DNA of 64,000 nucleotides from Sesamum alatum (Eukaryota > Streptophyta > Magnoliopsida > Lamiales > Pedaliaceae). Location of the stretch: positions 16,481,264 through 16,545,263 of the forward strand of contig JACGWO010000005.1 in the NCBI GenBank assembly GCA_034509735.1, read 5' to 3'. Below are positions 1 through 9,026 of the stretch, piece after piece. Within the stretch, counting starts at the first letter, position 1, and each line of letters starts with the position of its first letter. The notes under the pieces are model-generated. The model saw only the letters and a program-made list of their open reading frames with translations. It was not told the DNA's origin and searched no databases. The position numbers were made by a program, and so were the translations under genes.

Positions 1-1909
1 ACTATGGAATGTATATCTCTAATCTATTGCTAGATAGAAGTAGAGAAAAGAAGAAGAAAAAACAATCCAAAACAACACTATTGATTAGTGTTTTTTTTTG
101 GAATGTTTTAGTTCAAACCTTTCCAAAAGGTATGAACACACAAAAGGAGAAATTTTCAGAGGTTTTTGGAGAGTTTCTTGATGGAAATTTCGTGCAAGAC
201 ATAGCATGCAAGTTATGTGAATGGTTTTGTGTAAGTAGAGTTGTTGAATTCAAAATTCAACTTCTCTTGTCAACTTCCAAAGTAACTTACATACACACAC
301 CATTATCTACATAACCATGCACCATTATAGCAAATAAAACCACCCACAAAATCATATAAAGGCTGGTCACATGTGCCTCACATGTGGAAGATTTTAATTC
401 TTCCTTCATTTGCTATAAATTGAATTTTTCCATGGACTAGGACTACTAGTCTTAGACTTTTATTTAATCTAATTAAATTAAGTCCAAACAAAGTCCATTG
501 GGCATTAATTAATCCAATTAATCTCAATCTAATTGATGCCCATAAGTTTATTTAATCCAATTAAATAAACATAAGTCCGAACTTCTAATTAATTGATCCA
601 ATCAATTAATTAATCGAAACCCGATAAATTAATCCAATTAATTTAAAGGTTCTAAGTCCAAAAATTAACTAATCCAATTAATTAATTCTTGGACCATCCA
701 TCAAATGGATTTCCCAATAAATGATCCAATCATTTATTTTTTCTCCTTGAATTAATTTAATCCAATTAAATTAATTCGCTTCTTCTAGAATTAATTCCAA
801 ATTAATTCTACCAATTCCATAGTGATTTGTGTGTGACTCTTTAGGTTCACCCTCAGCTAGACTTGGGCTTGTGTCCAACACAATTGGTTAAATCCAATTT
901 AATTAACTATTTTCCAATTAACCATTAATCGGAAAACGCCCGTCACCATGGGTGGCCGTCTAGCAACGGTCCATGGCACTAGAGACTAGGTGAATGTTGG
1001 CGTGAACATTTAGGCTCTCGATTACCATACGAGTACGGTCCTTCCATCATCCGTCTCCCGGTCTAAGTCTAGGGCATGGAATTTGGCGTCGGTTCCCATC
1101 CTGGACTAGACAACTATGCTCAATAACTCGAGACGCGTTTGCTCTATTGATCGACGTAGGAAACCATTCCCTACTCGACCAATCGCTGTGGCCACAGACT
1201 TAAAGAGCTTAAAACCGTCTCAGAGCGCATAGGAGACTCGACTGTCATATACTGACAGGTGACGGATCCTATCTTGGAATCCACCGTCCTCAATACATAT
1301 TCCGACTGCACTGGATGAGGCTTATGATGAACGTATCCCAGATACGGGCATCTCTTGCCAGACCCTAGATACAACCTTCATATGCATGTGACTGCCATGA
1401 TTCCTCAAGTCCGAGGACTAATCTCGTACTATCGGAGCCGGGAATGCCAGTCATACCGACCAAGCCTCCAAGGCTTCCATATGACGATTCCCGCGAGTCA
1501 GTTCAGTCAGCTAACACCCACGTCAACTAACCCACTAATATTGCATAGACGTCCAACGTCTGTCGCCGATGAAACACGGCACTCATCCAATGAATGCAAT
1601 CCTTAGTGCAAGTCTCTGTAGGACCCTCGATGCCCTGTCTCGAGGTCCTCGACTTGGAACATTCCAGACCAACCCTCAGAAGTTGGTTTCATAGCTGCCA
1701 TCCAATGCGCAGCCCAACTACATGGGTTATACAATTGGTCTGTGGGCATTTGTTTGTGACGTTAAAACATCGTTTAACGTTAATCAGTAAGCATAACAAA
1801 CACATAGTGCCACGGATGAATACTTACTATATTCATCAAGTCAATAAAGATTGCTAAATAGTACCCAAAACCGCCAATCCAATTGGCTTTCTGGTCACCT
1901 ATTCTAACA
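1..1909 (-). repeat. Group D-type LTR, truncated by window edge
   Basis: This is a copia LTR read on the minus strand. Its outer end (TATTCTAACA on the plus strand, the complement of TGTTAGAATA) is at 1900-1909. The opposite end lies outside the window: by alignment with the LTR at 53679-55887, about 310 bp are missing. It carries the U3 core shared by all LTRs here (CCATGG pair, about 940-996). It sits inside a group B LTR, because the sequence right after it continues in the middle of such an LTR. No polypurine tract follows, so it is probably a solo LTR or the end of an element lying to the left. The expected TSD CTCAA cannot be checked. Small open frames in it are not genes. Confidence 0.85.
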
Positions 1910-2443
1910 CTCAAAGGGTGTGCCTTTGAGGTTCCCGGGCGTTTCGGTGTATCTCATGATCAATATAACATGTAAAGAAATCATGGAGGCCATAGAGTTG
2001 AAAATTAAGAGAGGGACAAAAAAAGTAAAAACGAGACCTACCGTTGTCGTTTTCGTCTTCAACGGCTACTCGCAGTTGTTCCCCGATTTTCGCACGAGTT
2101 CTCGTTCTTGAGACCCAATCGCAAATCGTGACACGCGGTCCACCCAGTTTCTTGCACGTCGTGCTAGCAACGAACAAGTATTTTGAGAGGATAGTTTAAT
2201 CACACGTTATGAATTAACGGGACTAATCTTCCTTAGTTCTAATGTTCCAAAAATAAAAGAACAGAAGTAATTTTCTTGTAGAGAGAGAGGGGGCGGACGA
2301 GAGGTGAGGAAGGGGAGATGAGTGTTGTGTTGTGTGTGTGATTTCAAGAATCATCATCCTTCAAAAAGGTTGGAGAGCTAGAGGTATATATAGAGGAGTT
2401 TAATCCTCTTTAAACTCCCTACTCTAAGAACTCTAATTTGACG
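1910..2443 (-). repeat. Group B LTR fragment (inverted)
   Basis: This stretch matches the plus-strand reading of the minus-oriented group B LTR at about 21174-21710 (U5, R and TATA region). It is interrupted on the left by the D-type LTR and stops abruptly at CTCTAATTTGAC. There it meets, in the opposite orientation, the last 20 bp of the element B1 5' LTR. The two share only GAC at the junction. Confidence 0.85.
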
Positions 2444-2461
2444 ATCCACAATTCCTTTCAG

Positions 2462-2490
2462 TGGTTATCAGAGGCCCGGTTCGGTGTATA
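2462..2490 (+). other. Primer-binding site and leader arm of B1
   Basis: Immediately after the LTR end (CTTTCA at 2460) lies TGGTTATCAGAGGCCC. This is a slightly altered form of TGGTATCAGAGC, the complement of the 3' end of plant initiator Met-tRNA used to prime reverse transcription; one T and one G are extra. The next bases, TTCGGTGTAT (2480-2489), are complementary to ATACACCGAA in the U5 part of the LTRs. The extra bases suggest a weakened priming site. Confidence 0.85.
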
Positions 2491-2683
2491 GGCCTAGGGT
2501 TTATTGTGCGTTTAAGCATGAAACGTGTTTTGAGCATGTTTTAATTGAATCTTGATTTTCTTGATTATTAAAAGCATGTTGTTTTATTGCTTTTTAAATT
2601 CGTGTGAAATTCTGAATATTGGTATTTTTCTGTTTTTCTCTTGGGAAACGGGGGAAAATTTGAACTGAAAACGAGAAACGCCA

Positions 2684-3264
2684 CAGCGGCCAGCCGGGAA
2701 GGCTGGCCCACGCGCAGCCGAGCGCTGCCGGCAGGGCAGACGCGCGCAGGCAAGGGTAGCCTGCGCGCGCCCGCCCAGCCGGACGCCCAGGGGGCAAGCG
2801 CGCAGCCAGGATGCTGCGCGCGTCGCGCAAGGGGCGCCTCCAGCCGCGCGCGCGCGGCGGGCAGACGAGGGTGTCTGCGCGCGCGCGGCCGGTAGGCGCG
2901 CTTCATGCGCGCGCGCGCGCAAGGCTGTCGGGCGGAGAGCCCGCGCGCGGAACGGCACCAGGCGCGCTGCCAGGCGCGCGCGCACACAGACGGAGGCGTC
3001 TGCGCGCGCGCGCCCGGCGGCGTGCCCAGTGCGCGTTTGCGCGCGCGCACTGCGCACAGCGCAGGCACGCGGCTGGCGACCAGCAGGCCGGCGCGCGCGA
3101 GGCAGAGGAGCCTGCGCACGCGACGGCCTGCCGAACACCAGGCGCGGCGCGCAGCCGGCAGGCGCGCGCACACGCAGGCAAGGGGCCTGCGCGCGCAGGC
3201 AAGTGCCTGCTCGCACGGCCGGCCGGTTGCTGCTGTGGCGGCGGCCGGCGGCTGCTGCAGCTAG
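2684..3264 (+). repeat. GC-rich hairpin-array block in B1 leader
   Basis: About 580 bp of nearly pure G+C with long CGCGCG runs, starkly different from the AT-rich flanks. It is built from short inverted repeats, for example GCAGAC...GTCTGC at 2861-2878, CAGAC...GTCTG at 2987-3002, GCAGGC-AAGGG-GCCTGC at 3174-3190 and GCAGGC-AAGT-GCCTGC at 3195-3210. Equivalent blocks sit at the same place, shortly after the primer-binding site, in A1, A2, B2, D and F. Overlapping Ala/Arg-rich open frames on both strands come from base composition and are not genes. Confidence 0.85.
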
Positions 3265-4001
3265 GGTTTTCTTGAAACCCTAGCATTATTTTATTCTTTT
3301 TTATTTACTTTTCAGTTTTAATTTTGAATTAATTCTGAAAATTCGTTTTTTGGGTTTCAATTTTTCCTAAAATCCTAAAGACATTATTTTAGGAGTAAAA
3401 TAAATTAGATTTGGAAATCCCGGGGTTATTTTACTTAAAATAATGAGGAAAGGTTTTCCTAAAACGAGAAAAATATTATTACCAATATTTGTATTTTATT
3501 TTTCACACGTTACGCACATGATCATTTATTTCTGTTCTGGATTATTATGATTGGAAATTATGAATTATTGGTATATTGTAATTATGTGATTGGATCATGT
3601 GAATTATGTGTGTTGGATGGAAATGGATGATCACGAGCCCTAGACCGGATGTATGGTTTAATTTTCTGTTGGGCCTGTGTGCCTCTTTAAACTGCTTTCT
3701 CCTTCTCTCTTTCTAGTGCCTTGGAATAATAAGGCTTTCTACCTCCCTCCTTATGTACTCCCCCCCGGGTTTTCGCTGGGGTTTCTACTTTTTAATATGT
3801 AATGAGAGTAGACTAGGAGTGAGGTTTCCATTTTTTGTAATTGATGGAGAAGAAGGAAGGACCACATGGAGAGCCCAGACCGGAGGTCCCTTGGCGTTTT
3901 CCATGAAGTGAAGAAAGAGAAAAAGAGACCAAGGCCCATCAGCAATGATGATTGGGTTACTATTATTGTAATAGTATAGGACCAACCCTAGATTGACCAT
4001 A

Positions 4002-4025
4002 GATCCACTGCGGGCTCAGTGGATC
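4002..4025 (+). promoter_or_regulatory. Conserved leader hairpin, B1 copy
   Basis: GATCCACTG-CGGGCT-CAGTGGATC is a perfect 9-bp inverted repeat with a 6-nt loop. The same hairpin is at the same leader position in A1 (12916-12939), A2 (35528-35551, partly broken), B2 (47292-47315), D (52498-52521) and F (60162-60185). Several copies differ only by changes that keep G-U pairing in RNA. This points to a functional RNA structure of unknown role. Confidence 0.75.
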
Positions 4026-4682
4026 GCATAGGATTCGGGCTCGTGATCATCCAACAGGGGCGTGCTAGGCTTTAATTTTGCATGTGGTTATAATGATGGA
4101 TGAATGGCTTTTATTTATCATATAACTGCTATGGATGGATTTTTATTTATGCATTATGGATGAATGTATGGATATATTATGAGATCTCTGTCATTCACTA
4201 CTCTCACATTGGTTGGACCAATGTTGAAATATTAGACCCTAGATAAAGTGGACATGAACTCTAGGAGTTTGTCCATGCCTTCCAATCCATGGCACAGTGA
4301 GGAAGCTGTTTTAGGTCAATAGCGTGGTCTCACGAGTCGTGGCACGTTATTGTACTTAAAAGAAGCTGCACTGTGTCATGAACGAAAAATGGGCTGCTGT
4401 TACCTGTCTCACGAGTCGTGGGGGTACTAGTGGGTCCATGGCTCGGTCGATTGGGTCGGGTCTAACGCCCGAATTAGCATGATTCGCTTGGAGTCCTCGG
4501 GATCATGCAAAAGGGTGAGGCAATAATCTTGGGAATCTCGTGGAACGAGAATGGTATGGAATACCTCCCACAGGATCTTTTCCATGCGAATCGTAAAAGC
4601 GGGGTATGGGAAAAATCGCTGTGGATCCCAAGCCCACTAGGAAAGGATTTCCCGAAAATCACGTTTGAGAGTATCGTGTTTT

Positions 4683-4700
4683 CGTATAAATAGTGGGAGG
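4683..4700 (+). promoter_or_regulatory. TATA-like box upstream of gag, B1 copy
   Basis: CGTATAAATAGTGGGAGG lies ~100 bp before the gag start. Near-identical boxes at the same distance occur in F (60801-60818) and B2 (46615-46632, minus). The decayed groups A and D have TAGAAATA or CAAAAATA here instead. It could be an internal promoter for a gag mRNA lacking the structured leader; untested. Confidence 0.45.
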
Positions 4701-4796
4701 ATTAAATAACTAAAGACCAAGCATTTAATCATTTCATCAAACCACCGTCTTTATTTTCTGCTGATCGCGCGTTGTTTTCTAAATGTAGATTTTAAA

Positions 4797-6775
4797 ATGT
4801 CTAAGAACCCACTATCAACCATTCTTGAGACAAACAAATTCAATGGAACAAAATTACAACGACTGGTTGCGCAATCTCAGGATAGTCCTAGATTACGAGA
4901 ACCAAGGCTACGTCATGGACGAGCCTCTCCCTAGGACCTTGCCGGAAGGATCCACGCCAGAAGAACGTGAGACGTTCGAGACTTGGCATAAGGATAACCG
5001 GAAGGTCCGTAGCATCATACTTGCTTCGATGACCAATGAGATTCAGAAGCAATATGAAAGGCTAGACGATGTCCCTTCCATTATGGCTCGCCTTAAGGAT
5101 TGCTATGCAGTCCCGGACCGGCATACTAGGTATGTCGCGACCAAGGCGTTCTTTGGAACTAAAATGACAGAAGGATCCTCTGTACAAGAGCATGGGGTTA
5201 AAATGCTTACCCTAGTGGAAAAGCTCGAGGACCTAAAGGCAGGTCTCGATAACGAAACGTACATAGATGTGATCCTTCAGTCACTCCCACCCTCCTTCGA
5301 CCAATTTATCGTCAACTATAACATGAATACACTTGAGAAGGGCATTCATGAGTTGATCAATATGTTGGTGCAATACGAGGCAACGACTAAGAAGTCCACG
5401 CCTTCGGTATTGTTTGGAGGTGCTTCAACTTCCAAGACGAAAGGCAAGGGTGCCGGACGTTGGAAAAAGAAGAAGGGGAAGGGAAAAGCCGTCATAGCAG
5501 CTACGAACACTCAGAGTGTTCCTATTGCCAAAGAGGGGAAAGGCAAAGGAAAGGGAAAGGTTGTCTCCAAGCAACAGTCAAAGGCATATGACATATGTAT
5601 CAACTGCCGTGAGAAAGGGCATTGGAAGAGAGAGTGCCCCAAACTCTTCTCAAACCAAGGTATATTTGTGATTGAGGTTAACATGGTCACTAATTCTGCC
5701 TCTTGGGTATTGGATACCGGCTGTGGAGCTCACATTTGCAATGATTTGCAGGTGCTGAAAAGAAGCAGAAAAACTAAGTAGCGGGGACATGATCCTGAAG
5801 CTCGGAAATGGCAAGGCCATCTCGGCAGAAGCAGTAGGATCCGCCACTTTAGTAATTAGTGATACCATTAGCATAGAATTAGAGCAGGTTTATTTTGTAC
5901 CTAGTATGATTAAGAACATCATTTCCATTCCATTGTTGGACAATAGTGGTTATGAGTTCAGAATCAATAAAAATTGCTTTTATTTGATGAGGTGTGGAAT
6001 TGCTCATCTACTTGGTACATTGCACAACGGGCTCTATATCTTGCAACAAAATGAATCTCGTTCTTAACGCTCAACACAAACGGAAATTAGATAATAACGG
6101 GAACGCACGTCTGTGGCACGCTAGGCTAGGTCACATATCCCAAGATAGGATGAAAAGGTTGGTAGACTCAAAGAACCTAGAGGTTGGGGACTTGAGTGAT
6201 CTACCAACTTGTGAGTCTTGTCTAAGAGGGAAAATGACCAAAAAGCCCTTTGTAGGACAAAGCAGGCTTGCCACAGGTCTGTTGGACTTGGTCCATACAG
6301 ACGTATGTGGACCACTAAGGACGCAGGCCCGAGGTGGGTTCTCCTACTTCATAACCTTCACCGATGATCATTCACGGTACGGTTATGTTTACCTGATGAG
6401 GTACAAGTTTGAAGCTCTTGAGAGGTTTAAAGAATTCAGGCTTGAAGTGGAGAACCAGACCAACTGCAAAATTAAAGTCCTACGATCAGACCGAGGCGGT
6501 GAATACCTTAGTGCCGAATTCCTAGATTATCTAAAAGAAAAATGGTATAATATCGGAATGGACATCTCCCGGAACACCACAGTTAAATGGCGTCTCTGAA
6601 AGGAGGAACCGAACCCTGTTGGACATGGTTCGGTCCATGATGGGTTTTACCAAATTGCCCTTATCGTTTTGGGGTTATGCATTAGAAACGGCAGCCAAGT
6701 TGTTGAATTTGGCGCCTACCAGTGCATTGACCCAAACGCCATATGAGATATGGCACGGCAAGCCTGCGTCCTACA
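4797..6775 (+). pseudogene. B1 gag-protease-integrase (5' part), frameshifted
   Basis: First half of the copia polyprotein. Gag starts at ATG 4797 (MSKNPLSTILETNKFNGT), where the related B2 and F genes also start. A 1-bp insertion near 4850 shifts the frame, and the body of Gag continues in the other frame to 5780. The nucleocapsid zinc knuckle CINCREKGHWKREC (CX2CX4HX4C) is near 5596-5637. The protease motif WVLDTGCGAHIC is near 5704-5740, catalytic Asp at 5713-5715. A stop/frameshift at ~5770-5781 separates protease from the next frame. Integrase has the zinc-binding WHARLGH...CESC (about 6113-6220), the first Asp in HTDVCGP (~6300) and the second in SDRGGEY (~6489). An extra A at ~6540 shifts the frame again, although the catalytic Glu codon (VSERR) is present near 6595. 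A1 then interrupts the gene at 6775. Confidence 0.9.
6771..6775. other. Left target-site duplication of A1 (CTACA)
   Basis: CTACA precedes A1 here and recurs at 16775-16779 right after A1. Removing A1 and one copy restores the uninterrupted sequence seen in element B3 near 27063 (CCTACAACTACTTG), which proves the insertion boundary. Confidence 0.97.
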
Positions 6776-7337
6776 TGAAAGAAATCGGTGGATCGGCTCG
6801 GGAGATTAACGCGTATAGCGGAAGCGCGAAAGAATGCGTAATAAAATTACAAAGCATAATTAAATCGAATTTAAATCATGCATAATATACATAAACGAAT
6901 CAAGGGGTGTGCCCTTGATTCTCCCGGGCGTTCGGTGTATCTCATGTTCAATAAAACACAACATGGAGGCCATAGAATTGAAACCGGAAAAACGAAATTA
7001 AAGAACCTACCCGGTTGTAGTTTTGTCTTCGTTTCGGCTACACGCATTGTTCCCCGTTTTGCACCAAGATCTCAAATAAGAGACCCTCTAAATCATCTCA
7101 CTCGCTCCACCGGAAAGCAAACAACCCTTGTGCTAGCAAGAAGTAATTTGGGGAGAAGAGACATCGGTACACGCTATCAATTAACGCAACCGGCGTCTCT
7201 TATGTTCTACCTTGAATAAATCAAGAAGAACAAAATAGAAATCTTGGAGAAAAGAAGAGGGGATGGACGAAAATCTTGAGAGTGATGAGAGATGAGAGTT
7301 GTAGAGAATACTAGGTGTAAGTGTGTGTGTTTTTAAG

Positions 7338-7347
7338 TATTTATAGG
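7338..7347 (-). promoter_or_regulatory. LTR TATA box of A1 left LTR
   Basis: CTATAAATAC on the minus strand, ~47 bp downstream of a cluster of W-box cores. It is the likely start-site determinant of element transcription; the same box is in the right LTR near 15103-15112. Confidence 0.7.
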
Positions 7348-7393
7348 AGATGGAATTCCTATTCCTTCTCAAACTCTTCCAAAGAGACACACT

Positions 7394-7450
7394 TTGACTA
7401 GGATTTTGACCTAGTCAAATCCTAGTCAAATTAGGCTTTGATTAAGTCAA
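7394..7450 (-). promoter_or_regulatory. W-box cluster in A1 LTR U3
   Basis: Five TTGACT/TTGACC cores on either strand (7394, 7406, 7413, 7424, 7445) within 57 bp, just upstream of the TATA box. W-boxes bind plant WRKY factors, which act in stress and defence. Group B LTRs have a similar cluster at the same place. Confidence 0.6.
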
Positions 7451-7519
7451 ATTAAATCATGGCCCTTCATCTCATCATTCTCTAGATCAAATCTTGTCCA
7501 TCCATTTTGATGGGCTTTA

Positions 7520-7784
7520 TGGAATGGGCCTATTTAATTCTAAATTAAATATTCCCATGGACTTTTATATTAAAATCCTATTTAATATACTAAGCCCATT
7601 AATTAATGGAATGGACTTTATTTAATTCCAAATTAAAATAGTCCATGGACTTTATATTAAATCCTATTTAATATACTAAGCCCATTAATTAATTAATGGA
7701 ATGGACTTTATTTAATTCCAAATTAAATAGTCCATGGACTTTATATTAAATCCTATTTAATACCAAGCCCATTAATTAATTAAT
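7520..7784. repeat. Three-unit ~88-bp tandem repeat inside A1 LTR
   Basis: Units begin at about 7520, 7607 and 7697, each containing TCCATGGACTTTATATTAAA and the AAGCCCATTAATT end. The right LTR has the same three units (about 15284-15546). The A2 LTRs (23111-23288 and the equivalent after 38135) have only two, which explains their ~85 bp shorter length. Confidence 0.85.
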
Positions 7785-9011
7785 TCACCCTTTTAATCTA
7801 ATTAAAAGGAAAGCCCATGCTTTGTAAAATTCATAAAATCTAATTTATGAACTCAAGCCTGATTATTCCAAATAATACATCGAGGCTTGTATCTCCAAGA
7901 AGTATAATTTAATTCCATTAAATTAAACCTTCTCCCGGAATTAATTCCAAATTAATTCCCTTTCATTTGGTGTAGCGGGTGTGACTCTTTAGGTTCACCT
8001 TTCAGCTAGACTTTGACCTACTTTTCATTATTTCATAACTAAAGTAGTCCGTTACCATGGGTGGCCATCTAGCAACGGTCCATGGCACTAGAGACTAGGT
8101 GAATTTATGGTGCGAACATTTAGGCTCCGAGTTATACGCAGGTGCGGTCCTACCGACGCTCGATACGTACGGGTACGGTCCTACTGTCGCCTGTCTCCCG
8201 GCCTTTAGTCTAGGGGTCGGTTCCCATCGTTGACTAGGCAACTATGCATAATGCTCGAGATAGGTTTAACTCGACGTAGGAAATCCTTTCCCACTACATC
8301 AAGTGCTATGGCCATAGACTTTGTGAGTCTAAACCATCTCCGAGCGCATAGGAGATCTTGCTGTCATATCCTTTGACAGGGGACAGATCCTATCTTGGAA
8401 TTCACCGTTCTTACATACTCCGACTGCACTGGACGAGGCTTATGATGACCATGTGATATAATCGGTCAAATTTCACCAGATCCAAGATACAGCCTTAGTA
8501 TGTAGGGGACTGCCGTGATCCTCAAGTCCGAGGACTAATCCCGTACTATCGGAACCGGGAATACGAGTCATACCGACCAAGCCCGAGTAGCTTCTATATG
8601 ACGATTCCCGCGAGTCACCTCAGTCGGCCGCTCCCCAGCAGGCCGACCCACTAACACTGCTTAGACGATCCTCGTCACCCGTCGATGAAACACGACAGCA
8701 GTTGCTTAGTGCAAGTCTCAAATGGATTCTCGATGCCCTGTCTCGAGATTCCTTTGACTTGGAGTATTTCAGACTGATTCGGCGAAACTGATTTCATGAA
8801 CCTACCTCCAAGCGTAGTTCCAATTTCCCGAAACGTTATTTCAGTCTGTGGGCGTTTGTTGTGACATCATAACGATGCAAGCAGTAAGTACAACAAACTC
8901 TTGCCTATGAATCCTTACTACATTCATTAACATAATATTACTTGTTCACAGATTGACGAATGGTTCTCAGAACAGCCAAAACCATTGACTTTCTGGTCAC
9001 CTATTCTAACA

Positions 9012-9026
9012 ATCTCCCACTTGACC
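9012..9026 (-). other. A1 polypurine tract
   Basis: On the minus strand GGTCAAGTGGGAGAT directly precedes the 3' LTR. It primes plus-strand DNA synthesis. It is identical to the tract of B1, B2 and B3. Confidence 0.9.

Larger units (their letters stand above)
3265..4796 (+). other. B1 untranslated leader, distal part
   Basis: Non-coding sequence between the GC block and gag. It is conserved in A1, A2, B2, D and F, strongly so for the last ~800 bp. It holds a perfect 9-bp stem hairpin (4002-4025), two copies of CACGAGTCGTGG (4331-4342 and 4410-4421), the motif GAATCGTAAAAGCGGGG near 4588, and a TATA-like box (4683-4700). I see no protein-coding frame. Conservation without coding suggests roles in RNA packaging, translation or transcription of the element; this is inference. 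Confidence 0.75.
6776..9011 (-). repeat. A1 left (3') LTR
   Basis: It starts TGAAAGAAAT and ends TATTCTAACA on the plus strand, so the LTR reads TGTTAGAATA...ATTTCTTTCA. Read on the minus strand it has the U3 core with the CCATGG pair (about 8056-8104), a tandem repeat of ~88 bp in three copies (about 7520-7784), five W-box cores (7394-7450), and a TATA box CTATAAATAC (7338-7347). Near the LTR end are the U5 hairpin and the U5 arm. A 113-codon open frame at 6878-7219 is repeated in other A LTRs only because the LTR itself is repeated. Confidence 0.95.

Noticed and set aside
2568..3286. Many long Ala/Arg/Pro-rich open frames on both strands (also at 13971-14420, 36469-36828, 47995-48536, 53202-53521 and 59270-59561)
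   Set aside because: They overlap on both strands in several frames and coincide exactly with the GC-rich leader blocks. Lack of stop codons is expected from base composition, and no domain is visible.
6878..7219. 113-codon open frame repeated at 14643, 22470 and (variant) 37490
   Set aside because: It recurs because the group A LTR is repeated; it covers U5 and R, holds the hairpin and has no protein similarity that I recognise.
7394..7450. CRISPR-like or operator array from repeated CTAGTCAAA units
   Set aside because: Repeats are 6-13 bp, on both strands and irregularly spaced in a plant LTR promoter; W-box cores explain them better.
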